Below are positions 33,341 through 40,471 of a stretch of DNA of 40,471 bases, piece by piece. The DNA lies in the NCBI GenBank assembly GCA_018716805.1, contig DVJL01000086.1:1-40471 (forward strand). The letters run 5' to 3'. Positions within the stretch are counted from its first letter, which is position 1, and each line of letters begins with the position of its first letter. The position numbers and the translations under genes were made by a program. This stretch comes from Candidatus Faecivicinus avistercoris. Lineage in GTDB: Bacteria > Bacillota > Clostridia > Christensenellales > Aristaeellaceae. The notes below the pieces were generated by a model, which was not told the DNA's origin, ran no database searches, and saw nothing but the letters and a program-made list of their open reading frames with translations.

Positions 33341-34354
33341 TCAGACGGATTCCAGACCGGCAAGTCCCTCGCGGATGCGCTCCACGACGCCGCCTTCGAG
33401 CATCGTCCGCGCCTGGCGGACGGCATTGCAGATGGCTTCTTCGCCGGAACTTCCGTGCGCCTTGACGACGGCGCCCTCCACGCCCAGCAGCGGCGCGCCG
33501 CCATAGGCGTTGTAGTCCAGCCGCCGTTTGAACGCCCGGAAGGCGGGCTTGCTCAGCGCCGCGCCGATCTTCGTCGCAAACGACGACATTAGGCTCTCCT
33601 TGAGCATCGCCATCATTGCCTCGGCCATGCCCTCGGTGTACTTGAGGATGATGTTGCCCGCGAAGCCGTCGGCGACGACGACGTCGAATTCGCCCATCGG
33701 CGCCACGCGCGCCTCGCAGTTTCCGCAGAAGCGATAGCTCTTTTGTGCGGTCATCAGCGCATACGCCTCGCGCACGGTCTTGTTGCCCTTTTCCGCCTCG
33801 ACGCCGATGTTGGCCAGGCCGACCTGGGGATCGGCGACGCCCATCACGCTGTGCATGTAGACGCTGCCCATCAAGCCGAACTGCGCCAGATACTTCGGCT
33901 GGCAGTCGACGTTCGCGCCGAGGTCGATCAGCAGCCATGGCTTCTTCAACCCCGGGAACGCCGAGGCCAGCGCGGGCCGCTCGACGCCCGGGATGCGCCC
34001 GAGCCGGAGCATGCCGCAGGCCAGCAGCGCGCCCGTCGATCCGGCGGAGACCACCGCGCCCGCGCGATGCTCGCGCACGGCCAGAACCGCCTGGACCATC
34101 GACGAATTGACCTTTTTGCGAACCGCCAGCATCGGCGATTCATCCATGCCGATGACCTCGTCGGCTTCGATGAGCTCCATCCGCGCCCGCACGTCCTCCG
34201 CCGAATCGATCAGCGGCTTGAGCCGCTGCGACGGCCCGGCCAGCAGGATCTTCACATCGCCGTATTTCCGAAGCGCGGCGATCGCGCCTTTGACAATCGC
34301 GTCCGGCGCATTGTCGCCGCCCATGGCGTCCAGCGCGATGATGTATTCCGCCAT
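33341..34354 (-). CDS. plsX: Phosphate acyltransferase PlsX
   Basis: PlsX makes acyl-phosphate from acyl-ACP for phospholipid synthesis. The 337-residue protein begins AEYIIALDAMGGDNAPDAIVKGA, typical of the family. It also has STGALLACGMLRLGRIPGVERPAL, LIDLGANVDCQPKYLAQFG and DVVVADGFAGNIILKYTEG. The ATG at 34354 follows GGAGG by 6 nt; a longer frame from 34381 lies upstream of that site. It is the first gene of the operon and has a promoter 50-80 nt upstream. fabD and fabG, often found between plsX and acpP, are absent here. Confidence 0.96.
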   Translation of the reverse strand: MAEYIIALDAMGGDNAPDAIVKGAIAALRKYGDVKILLAGPSQRLKPLIDSAEDVRARMELIEADEVIGMDESPMLAVRKKVNSSMVQAVLAVREHRAGAVVSAGSTGALLACGMLRLGRIPGVERPALASAFPGLKKPWLLIDLGANVDCQPKYLAQFGLMGSVYMHSVMGVADPQVGLANIGVEAEKGNKTVREAYALMTAQKSYRFCGNCEARVAPMGEFDVVVADGFAGNIILKYTEGMAEAMMAMLKESLMSSFATKIGAALSKPAFRAFKRRLDYNAYGGAPLLGVEGAVVKAHGSSGEEAICNAVRQARTMLEGGVVERIREGLAGLESV

Positions 34355-34405
34355 CCAACCCCTCCAAACGATGCGGCGCATTGCCTGCGCGCATGTTTCT
34401 CCATT

Positions 34406-34434
34406 ATTTTACCAGAAAACCCTCTAAGAATCAA
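34406..34434 (-). promoter_or_regulatory. Promoter of the plsX-acpP-rnc-smc-ftsY operon
   Basis: On the minus strand TTGATT (34434-34429), 17 nt and TAAAAT (34411-34406) predict a start near 34399, about 45 nt before the plsX ATG. No FapR-type palindrome was recognised. Confidence 0.75.
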
Positions 34435-34561
34435 GCCTCGCGCCGCCATCGGCAGGTCTGCGCATGCCGCGTAGGCAAACGCCGGCCTTTTCCCGCATCG
34501 CATGGGGCGGGCAGGAAGCGCTCGGCCATTGTCGGACGATTCTTGCGCGAACCGTTTCGCC

Positions 34562-34858
34562 TCAGAGGTCCTCCAGACGGATCTTCGAGTTCTCCCGCGC
34601 CTGCCGGTAGATCGAGAACCGGCTGCCGATCGTCTGCACCGGCTCGGCGTGCACGCGCGCGCAGAGCGCCTCGCACGCCTCGCGGGCGCTGCCGAACGGC
34701 GCGTTTTTCTGCACGTTGACCTTGATGAGTTCGCGCGCTTCGAGCGCGTCCCAGCACTGCTTGACCAGATTGTCCGTGATGCCGTCCTTGCCGATCTGGA
34801 GCACCGGCTCCATCGCGTTGCACATGGCTCGAAGGGCCGCGCGCTGTTTTGTCGTCAT
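34562..34858 (-). CDS. yhbY: YhbY-family (CRM domain) RNA-binding protein
   Basis: The 98-residue protein is a single CRS1/YhbY (CRM) domain that binds ribosomal RNA precursors and helps assemble the large subunit. LRAMCNAMEPVLQIGKDGIT and a GxxG-like loop replaced by GKDG are near the N-terminus; ELIKVNVQKN and GSRFSIYRQ follow, in family order. The ATG is 9 nt after GGAGG. It follows obg by 15 nt, consistent with a shared role in ribosome assembly. No clear T-rich terminator was found after it. Confidence 0.92.
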   Translation of the reverse strand: MTTKQRAALRAMCNAMEPVLQIGKDGITDNLVKQCWDALEARELIKVNVQKNAPFGSAREACEALCARVHAEPVQTIGSRFSIYRQARENSKIRLEDL

Positions 34859-34873
34859 TTGATCGATCCTCCG

Positions 34874-36145
34874 TTATTCCACAAAGTCAAATTCCATGCC
34901 GCCGACGACCACCGAATCGCCCTCCTGCGCGCCCTGTTCGCGCAGCGCGTCGATCACGCCCATGCGGCGCAGCGAGCGGTGGAAGTAGTTGAGCGATTCC
35001 TCGTTGTCGAAGTTGACCGAATCGACCAGCCGGTCCATCGCGCGGCCGGTCACGACGAACGCGCCGTCCTCCTTCGCGATGGAGAACGGTTCGCCGTCCA
35101 AATCGGTCAGCTCGCCCAGCGGTTCCTCCGCAAACGGTTCCGCGGGCGGGCAGTGTTCGAGCATCTCCGCCACGGCGAACATCAGCTCGCGGAAATCCGG
35201 CCGGGTCGCCGCCGAGACGGCGAAGATCTGAAGCCCGGTGCCGGCCAGCTTGTCCTTCAGCCGCGCAAGGTTTTCCTCCGCGCCGGGCAGGTCCATCTTG
35301 TTGGCGACCACGATCATCGGCCGCTTTGCCAGATCGCCATAGGCCTCCAATTCGCGCATGATGGCGTCGAAGTCCTCGAGCGGATCGCGCGATTCGCTGC
35401 CGGAGATGTCGAGCACGTGCAGAAGCATCCGCGTGCGCTCGACGTGGCGCAGGAACGCATGACCCAGACCGACGCCCTGCGACGCGCCTTCAACCAGTCC
35501 GGGGATGTCCGCCATCACGAAGCTCGACTCGCCGATCTTGACGATGCCGAGATTCGGCTGCAGCGTCGTAAAGTGGTAATTCGCGATCTTCGGCCGCGCC
35601 GCCGTGACGACGGACAGGATCGTCGATTTGCCGACGTTCGGGAAGCCCACCAGCCCCACGTCGGCGATGGACTTCAGTTCCAGCGTGACCTCGACGACCT
35701 CGCGCTTTTCGCCGGGCTTGGCGAACTGCGGCGCCTGCCGCGTCGGCGTGGCGAAGTGCTGGTTGCCAAAGCCGCCGCGCCCGCCGCGGATGAGCGTGCG
35801 CCGGACGCCCGGTTCGTTCAAGTCGAGCAGCAGTTTGCCCGTCGCGCGCTCGCGCACGACCGTCCCCGGCGGCACCTCGATGACGACGTCCGCGCCGGAG
35901 CGGCCCGAACGCCGGCCGCTGGAGCCGTCCTCGCCGTTTCCGGCGGTGAACTTGCGGCGGTAGCGGAAGTCCATCAGCGTGTGCATCCGGTCCGTCGCCA
36001 GAAAGACGACGTCGCCGCCGCGGCCGCCGTCGCCGCCGTCGGGGCCGCCCGCCTGAACGAATTTCTCCCGGTGGAACGATACGCAGCCGTTGCCGCCGTC
36101 GCCCGCCTTGACCGTGATGTTGACAACGTCTACAAATAGCGCCAT
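34874..36145 (-). CDS. obg: GTPase Obg
   Basis: Obg is an essential GTPase in 50S ribosome maturation and stress response. The 423-residue protein has the glycine-rich Obg fold (about 1-158, with AGGPDGGDGGRGGDVVF) and the G domain (GFPNVGKST, DIPGLVEGAS, NKMD, SAAT). The C-terminal OCT domain (about 350-423) ends NEESLNYFHRSLRRMGV to FDFVE. The OCT domain is typical of Gram-positive Obg. The ATG at 36145 follows AGGAG by 10 nt. It is preceded by nth instead of the common rplU-rpmA neighbours. Confidence 0.97.
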   Translation of the reverse strand: MALFVDVVNITVKAGDGGNGCVSFHREKFVQAGGPDGGDGGRGGDVVFLATDRMHTLMDFRYRRKFTAGNGEDGSSGRRSGRSGADVVIEVPPGTVVRERATGKLLLDLNEPGVRRTLIRGGRGGFGNQHFATPTRQAPQFAKPGEKREVVEVTLELKSIADVGLVGFPNVGKSTILSVVTAARPKIANYHFTTLQPNLGIVKIGESSFVMADIPGLVEGASQGVGLGHAFLRHVERTRMLLHVLDISGSESRDPLEDFDAIMRELEAYGDLAKRPMIVVANKMDLPGAEENLARLKDKLAGTGLQIFAVSAATRPDFRELMFAVAEMLEHCPPAEPFAEEPLGELTDLDGEPFSIAKEDGAFVVTGRAMDRLVDSVNFDNEESLNYFHRSLRRMGVIDALREQGAQEGDSVVVGGMEFDFVE

Positions 36146-36158
36146 ATTCTCAAAACTC

Positions 36159-36827
36159 CTATCCGGCGTCGCGCGCCGCATCCTGCGGCTTCGCCGCGGT
36201 CTCCATGTGTTTTTCGCAGAGGCCGTCCGCCAGCGGGCACGATTCGCATGCCGGCTTGCGCGCCGCGCAGACGCGGCGGCCGTGCCAGATCAGCAGGTGG
36301 TGCGCAAACGACCAGATGTCCCTCGGCAGAATCTCGCGCAGCTGCTTCTCCACGCGCTCGGGCGTGGTCGCGTCGGCCAGCCCGATGCGGCGCGAGACGC
36401 GGAACACATGCGTGTCCACGGGGATCTGCGCGTCGCCAAACGCGGCCAGCAGCACCACGCCGGCGGTCTTCTGGCCGACGCCGGGCAGTTTCATCAGCTC
36501 CTCGCGCGTGCTGGGCACTTGTCCCGCGTACTTTTCGACGATGGCGCGCGACGCGGCGACGATGTTCTTCGCCTTGTTGTGGTACAGGCCGCACTCGCGG
36601 ATCAGCGGTTCGAGCTGTTCTGGCTCGAGCTTTGCCATGGCGAACGCGTCCGGATACAGCGGGAACAGCCGCGCCGTGACCTGATTGACCCGCCTGTCGG
36701 TGCACTGGGCGGACAGGATCGTCGCCACCAGCGTCTCAAACGGATTGGAAAAATTCAGCTCCGGCCGGGCCTGTGGATACAGTTCTTCCAGCCTGCGCAT
36801 GACCTCCGCCGCGCGCGCCGCATCCAT
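36159..36827 (-). CDS. nth: Endonuclease III (Nth)
   Basis: Nth is a DNA glycosylase and AP lyase that removes oxidised pyrimidines. The 222-residue protein has the helix-hairpin-helix LPGVGQKTAGVVL with the catalytic Lys, and the catalytic Asp in PVDTHVFRV. Four C-terminal cysteines should bind a [4Fe-4S] cluster, but their spacing is C-x6-C-x2-C-x6-C, one residue longer than the usual final x5. The ATG at 36827 is 7 nt after GGGAGG; that at 36833 is too close. It leads the nth-obg-yhbY operon. Confidence 0.94.
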   Translation of the reverse strand: MDAARAAEVMRRLEELYPQARPELNFSNPFETLVATILSAQCTDRRVNQVTARLFPLYPDAFAMAKLEPEQLEPLIRECGLYHNKAKNIVAASRAIVEKYAGQVPSTREELMKLPGVGQKTAGVVLLAAFGDAQIPVDTHVFRVSRRIGLADATTPERVEKQLREILPRDIWSFAHHLLIWHGRRVCAARKPACESCPLADGLCEKHMETAAKPQDAARDAG

Positions 36828-37128
36828 CGTCATTCCTCCCATCGCCTTTGTAATCCTTCGCCGCTGGGCGAACGGCCATTGAACTCCCTACATTATACTA
36901 TTTTGCCGCGCTCCGGGTCAAGCAAAACGTCCCATTCTTCAACAGAATGCAACATTGGCTTTGCGAATTGGGACGGAGCGGGATATTCCGGAATGCCGTC
37001 TGCACAGCCGCGGATCGTCCGACGCTGGGGCCTTTTCGGGCTTCGCCGCGCCGCTTTGGCTGAAGTCGAAAGCGCGTCCGGATGGCGGCTCCGGCGCAAA
37101 ATTCCCGTCTCAGGCAATGCGGCCGGAC
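36828..37128 (-). other. Region upstream of nth
   Basis: Within this 301-bp gap are the nth promoter (36892-36921) and an imperfect hairpin joining GTCCCATTC (36929-36937) to GAATTGGGAC (36965-36974). The remaining stretch to 37128 contains GCGCGGCGAAGCCCG on the minus strand, a 15-mer shared with the centre of repeat copy C, and may be a decayed member of that repeat family. No gene is supported here. Confidence 0.45.
36892..36921 (-). promoter_or_regulatory. Promoter of the nth-obg-yhbY operon
   Basis: TTGACC (36921-36916, minus strand), an 18-nt spacer and TATAAT (36897-36892) predict a start near 36885, about 58 nt before the nth ATG. Confidence 0.75.
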
Positions 37129-37404
37129 TCAGCGGATGGGGATCGCGCTTAGGGACGGGCGTCCGCTTCCGCCGTACTCGACGCGGTACAGCCCGATCAG
37201 ATTGCCTGTGTTCACAAAACGAAGCGCGCGGATCACGGCCGAAGTGTCCTCCAGACGGAAGCGGACGGACAGCCCGCATCCCATTGAAACTTCCCTCGGC
37301 GTGGAGACGATGCGCGAGGGAATGCCCTCGCGCCGCAGCGCGGCCTCGAGCAAGAGCACCTGCTGGCGCGACCGGAACGCGGCCACGCCGTACACCTCCT
37401 GCAT
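37129..37404 (-). CDS. DUF3343 (putative Se/S binding) protein
   Basis: This 91-residue protein matches DUF3343: a short alpha/beta domain with EAALRREGIPSRIVSTPREVSMGCGLSVRF, whose PRE-x4-CG element resembles the tail motifs of TusA/YedF-linked proteins. DUF3343 genes are frequently found beside cysteine desulfurase-like and selenium-related genes, and here the cysteine desulfurase is the divergent neighbour. The ATG at 37404 follows GGAGGG by 8 nt. A longer frame to 37560 reads into the neighbouring gene and is rejected. A role in sulfur or selenium handling is inference. Confidence 0.85.
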   Translation of the reverse strand: MQEVYGVAAFRSRQQVLLLEAALRREGIPSRIVSTPREVSMGCGLSVRFRLEDTSAVIRALRFVNTGNLIGLYRVEYGGSGRPSLSAIPIR

Positions 37405-37552
37405 GGTTGTTTCCCTCCCTCGAAATGGGGCGCGGACGGCTCGCCGCCGCGGGCGCGCCCCGGCTTCTTCGCGCGCCGGTGGTTCTGAAAGCCGGCCGTG
37501 CGCGTAGTATATTGTACGCCCGCATGCGGCGGCGCGTGAAGGAGGGGTATCC

Positions 37553-38707
37553 GTGTCCATCTACTTTGACAACGCAGCCACCAGTTCTCCCAAGCCTCCG
37601 GAGGTGGTGGAAGCCGTCGTGCAGGCGCTGACGCGCTTCAATGCCAATCCCGGCCGATCGGGGCATCGCGCCGCGATCGAGGCCGGGCGGATCGTGCTCG
37701 ACGCACGCGAGCGGCTTCAGGCGCTGATCGGCGCGGAAGATCCGTCGTGCGTGATCTTCGCGTTCAACTGCACCGACGCGCTCAATCTGGCCATCAAGGG
37801 CACGCTGCGCTTCGGCGACCACGCGATCGCCACGCGGCTCGACCACAATTCCGTGCTCCGCCCGCTGAGCGAGCTGGCCGCTCGGGGGAGGATCGGGCTG
37901 ACGCTGATCGATCCCCGGCCGGACGGGTTCGTCGATCCCGCCGACGTCGCCGCGGCCGTCCGCGCGAACACGCGGCTGATCGTCATGCCGCACGCGAGCA
38001 ACGTCACCGGCGCGATTCAGCCGGTCGCCGCCGTGGGGCAGATTGCGCGCGAGCGCGGCGTCCGCTACCTGATCGACGGCGCGCAGGCGCTGGGGGCGCT
38101 TCCGGTGAACGTCCGCGCGCTGCGCTGCGACCTGTACGCCTTTCCCGGGCACAAATCGCTGCTCGGGCCGCAGGGCACCGGCGGGCTGTACATCCGGCCG
38201 GGCGTCGAGCTGTTCACGCTGCGCGAGGGCGGCACGGGCAGCGCGTCCGACAGCATGCTTCAGCCGAAGGAGCTGCCGGACCGCTACGAATCCGGCACGC
38301 TCAACCTGCCGGGCATTGCGGGGCTCGGCGCCGGCTGCGCGCACGTCGCCGGACGGCTTTCGCAGATCGTCAGCCACGAGCGCGAACTGACCGGCGCGAT
38401 TCGAGAGGGACTTTCCAAAATCGAGGGCGTGGAGATCTATTCGCCCGCCGAGGAGGCCGCCTGCACGGGGATCGTCTGCTTTAACGTGGGGGATCTGAGC
38501 TCTTCAGAAGCCGCCGACGCCCTCGCGCGCGCGGGAATTGCTGTGCGCGGCGGCCTGCACTGCGCGCCGGGCGCCCATCGCTTTCTCGGGACGCTGCTGC
38601 GCGGCGCGGTGCGGGCCAGCGTCTCGGCGGCGAACACGTTTGAGGAGGTCGAGGCGTTTCTCCGAACGGTGCGTGAAATTTCTGTTGATTCCGCGGCGAC
38701 TGGTTGA
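37553..38707 (+). CDS. Cysteine desulfurase-like class V aminotransferase
   Basis: The 384-residue PLP enzyme begins SIYFDNAATSSPKP, typical of the group. The PLP Lys is in FPGHKSLLGPQG and the active-site Cys is in RGGLHCAPGAH near the C-terminus. It fits the EF2568-like family (TIGR01977), members of which sit near selenium-dependent hydroxylase or DUF3343 genes, and not the IscS housekeeping type. It would free sulfur or selenium from cysteine or selenocysteine. Translation starts at GTG 37553, after a strong GGAGGGG. It is divergent from the DUF3343 gene. The next promoter overlaps its stop codon. Confidence 0.9.
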   Translation: MSIYFDNAATSSPKPPEVVEAVVQALTRFNANPGRSGHRAAIEAGRIVLDARERLQALIGAEDPSCVIFAFNCTDALNLAIKGTLRFGDHAIATRLDHNSVLRPLSELAARGRIGLTLIDPRPDGFVDPADVAAAVRANTRLIVMPHASNVTGAIQPVAAVGQIARERGVRYLIDGAQALGALPVNVRALRCDLYAFPGHKSLLGPQGTGGLYIRPGVELFTLREGGTGSASDSMLQPKELPDRYESGTLNLPGIAGLGAGCAHVAGRLSQIVSHERELTGAIREGLSKIEGVEIYSPAEEAACTGIVCFNVGDLSSSEAADALARAGIAVRGGLHCAPGAHRFLGTLLRGAVRASVSAANTFEEVEAFLRTVREISVDSAATG

Positions 38708-38732
38708 CAACCGGCGGCGGGTTTCCTATACT
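38704..38732 (+). promoter_or_regulatory. Promoter of the ABC transporter leader
   Basis: Consensus TTGACA (38704-38709), 17 nt and TATACT (38727-38732) predict a start near 38739. The -35 overlaps the last codons of the cysteine desulfurase. The transcript has a leader of about 195 nt before the transporter ATG. Confidence 0.85.
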
Positions 38733-38764
38733 GAAGGGGAAGGTAGTGAAGGGAGGCGGAAAGT

Positions 38765-38833
38765 GTGAACCATCGCATCGCCATGGGCCGTTGTATTCGC
38801 ACAGTTTGCCGTCCCAACGAGGAAAATCCATAG
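38765..38833 (+). CDS. Leader peptide ORF (22 residues) upstream of the ABC transporter
   Basis: GGGAGG (38751-38756) lies 8 nt before a GTG that opens 22 codons encoding MNHRIAMGRCIRTVCRPNEENP and stops at TAG 38831-38833. The peptide has four Arg and two Cys. Its stop codon touches a GGGC/GCCC hairpin, and an intrinsic terminator follows 28 nt later. The segment CCCAACG within it (38813-38819) can pair in 6 of 7 positions with CGTCGGG in the terminator's left arm. This is the layout of a ribosome-controlled attenuator; translation has not been shown. Confidence 0.55.
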   Translation: MNHRIAMGRCIRTVCRPNEENP

Positions 38834-38860
38834 GGCGTTGTGCCCCTGTGGGAGAATTCA

Positions 38861-38891
38861 GCCGTCGGGTGCGCGCATCCGGCGGCTTTTT
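38861..38891 (+). terminator. Leader terminator (attenuator) before the ABC transporter gene
   Basis: GCCGTCGGGTGCG (38861-38873) is complementary to CGCATCCGGCGGC (38874-38886) with two wobble pairs; about 10-11 pairs can form around the centre. Five T follow (38887-38891). It lies between the promoter and the transporter start, on the same strand and in the same transcript, so it must be bypassed for expression. Confidence 0.8.
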
Positions 38892-38932
38892 GTGCCGCTG
38901 CGCGCCGGCGGCGGGGTTTGACGGAGGGATAC

Positions 38933-40471
38933 ATGCAAAACGACCGGTCTTCCCGGCAGGGCGGCGCGCTGCGCCTGTTCGGGCGGTTTTACGAATTCAT
39001 GCGCGGGAGCGCGCGCAAGTACGTCGGCGGCATGCTGGCCGTGACGGTGACGGCCGCGGTGTCGTTTCTGACGCCGATGCTCGTCGGCGGCACGGTGGAC
39101 GCGATCACGGACGCCGTGCAGGGCAATGGGAACGCGCCGGTCAACCTGCCGGGATTCTTGGCAGGGTGGTTCGAGGCGCGCGGCGGCGTGGCGTATCTAG
39201 CGGCGAACGTCTGGGAGATGGCGGCGCTTTTGCTTGCGCTGAGCCTGCTGGGCGGCGCGTTTCAATACCTGCGCGGCCGCTGGTCGGCGGAGGCGAGCGA
39301 GGACATTGCCGAACGGCTGCGGCTGCGGCTGTACTCGCACCTTCAGGAGATGAGCTACGCCTATCACGCCAAAGCCGAGACCGGCGACCTGATCCAGCGC
39401 TGCACGCAGGATGTCGAGACGGTTCGCCGCTTCCTCGCCAACCAGCTGGTCGAGATCTTCCGGACGGTGGTCATGGTCGTGCTGGCGCTGATTCTCATGT
39501 CGCGCATCCACGCGGGGCTGAGGTGGGTTTCGCTGATCCTCGTGCCGCCGCAGTTCGTGCTGGCGTTCTGGTTCTTCCGCTGGGTGCGGAAGCTGTTTGC
39601 CGAGGCCGACGAGGCCGACGGCAAGCTCAGCGCGATGCTTCAGGAGAGCCTGACCGGCGTGCGCGTGGTGCGCGCCTTCGGTCGGCAGAAGCACGAGAGC
39701 GACCGCTTTGCCGTTCGCGCGGGCGACGTGCACGACAAGTCGGCCCGGCTGTCCGTCGTGTTTGCCCTCTATTGGTCGGGTTCCACCCTGTTGAGTACGG
39801 TGCAGGCAGGGCTGACGCTGCTGTTTGGCGTCTGGTTTGCGCTCCGCGGAGAGATTTCGACCGGCGATGTGATGGTGTTCGTCAGCTACGTCTCGATGCT
39901 GATCTGGCCGATTCGCGAGCTGGGGCAGATCCTGTCCGACTTTGGCAAGGCGGCCGTCTCGCTCAAGCGCCTCTACGAGATCCTCGACGCGCCGGCCGAG
40001 CAAGACACGCCGGGCGCGTCGGACGCGCCCTTGTGGGCGGACATCGAGTTCGACCGGGTCGGCTTTGCCTACGACGGCGGGCAGCCCGTGCTGCGCGACG
40101 TCTCCTTTTCCGTTCGGGCCGGGCAGACCGTGGCCATCCTCGGGGCGACCGGGAGCGGAAAGACGACGATGATGAACCTGCTGCAGCGCCTCTACGAGCC
40201 GACTTCCGGCCAGATCCGCATCGGCGGGCGCGACATTGCGACGATCGCCAAGTCCTGCCTGCGCGAGCGGGTCGGCTATGTGCTGCAGGAACCGTTTCTC
40301 TATTCGCGCACGATCCGCGGCAACATCGCCATCGCGCGGCCGGACGCGCCGCAGGCGGAGATCGACGCGGTCGCGCGCGAGACGGCGTCGGACGGCTTTA
40401 TCGCCGAGTTCGACGCGGGCTACGACACCTTGGTCGGCGAGCGCGGCGTCACGCTGTCCGGCGGGCAGAAG
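38933..40471 (+). CDS. ABC exporter half-transporter (permease + ATPase), truncated by window end
   Basis: The frame is open for 513 codons to the last base. The N-terminal 330 residues form a type I exporter membrane domain with hydrophobic segments near 31-55, 93-110, 170-195 and 275-300, and a cytoplasmic GLY-rich coupling region (MLQESLTGVRVVRAFGRQ). The nucleotide-binding domain has Walker A GATGSGKTT (about 404-412), Q-loop YVLQEPFLYS and the signature LSGGQK as the final residues. Walker B is outside the window. It resembles heterodimeric multidrug exporters such as BmrC/BmrD; the substrate is unknown. GGAGGG precedes the ATG by 4-5 nt. Expression is probably controlled by the leader attenuator upstream. 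Confidence 0.92.
   Translation, partial: MQNDRSSRQGGALRLFGRFYEFMRGSARKYVGGMLAVTVTAAVSFLTPMLVGGTVDAITDAVQGNGNAPVNLPGFLAGWFEARGGVAYLAANVWEMAALLLALSLLGGAFQYLRGRWSAEASEDIAERLRLRLYSHLQEMSYAYHAKAETGDLIQRCTQDVETVRRFLANQLVEIFRTVVMVVLALILMSRIHAGLRWVSLILVPPQFVLAFWFFRWVRKLFAEADEADGKLSAMLQESLTGVRVVRAFGRQKHESDRFAVRAGDVHDKSARLSVVFALYWSGSTLLSTVQAGLTLLFGVWFALRGEISTGDVMVFVSYVSMLIWPIRELGQILSDFGKAAVSLKRLYEILDAPAEQDTPGASDAPLWADIEFDRVGFAYDGGQPVLRDVSFSVRAGQTVAILGATGSGKTTMMNLLQRLYEPTSGQIRIGGRDIATIAKSCLRERVGYVLQEPFLYSRTIRGNIAIARPDAPQAEIDAVARETASDGFIAEFDAGYDTLVGERGVTLSGGQK

Noticed and set aside
37483..37513. Promoter for the cysteine desulfurase gene (TATATT at 37508)
   Set aside because: The only -35 candidates (TTCTGA) match poorly and the spacing is 16 or 19 nt, depending on the -10 chosen; not good enough to annotate.

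Overview
The window is GC-rich (clearly above 60% by eye) chromosomal DNA, most likely from a high-GC member of the Clostridia (Bacillota). The main reasons are the plsX-acpP-rnc-smc-ftsY block, a PurF with a short propeptide and four Fe-S cysteines, an SDSD-type PurE, strong GGAGG ribosome sites before nearly every gene, and SigA-type promoters with 16-18 nt spacers. A Christensenellales-like organism is possible but cannot be proven from the sequence. I see no tRNA, rRNA, CRISPR array, transposase or phage gene.

Region 1 (1-11554): a nine-gene de novo purine operon, purE-C-F-M-N-O-H-D-L, tightly packed and often overlapping by 1-4 nt. It starts from one good promoter preceded by a phased series of PurBox-like sites and ends at an intrinsic terminator. 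The last two steps to IMP are made by two separate proteins, a stand-alone AICAR transformylase and an archaeal-type IMP cyclohydrolase (PurO), instead of fused PurH. PurL is the long one-chain form with its own glutaminase. purA and purB are not in the window.

Region 2 (11654-18296): separate metabolic and regulatory units. These are malic enzyme (-), an AraC regulator (-) divergent from a zinc alcohol dehydrogenase (+), an HD-domain hydrolase, a GNAT acetyltransferase behind a possible leader peptide and hairpin, a strong stem-loop of unknown role, and an HTH/membrane-protein pair with operator-like repeats.

Region 3 (18297-27780): a secreted 5'-nucleotidase with two upstream promoters and a Pho-box-like triple repeat; a cytosolic GH78 rhamnosidase; an FAD dehydrogenase; a SrlD-like short-chain dehydrogenase lying between inverted copies of a palindromic intergenic repeat; a zinc-ribbon protein; and class II fumarase.

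Region 4 (27796-36921, all -): two housekeeping operons, nth-obg-yhbY and plsX-acpP-rnc-smc-ftsY, each with a recognisable promoter. Region 5 (37129-40471): a DUF3343 protein divergent from a cysteine desulfurase, then an ABC exporter half, cut by the window end, behind a promoter, a 22-codon leader ORF and an intrinsic terminator. That last arrangement looks like ribosome-mediated attenuation and is the best candidate for a new regulatory system here, together with the palindromic repeat family and the Pho-box-like array.
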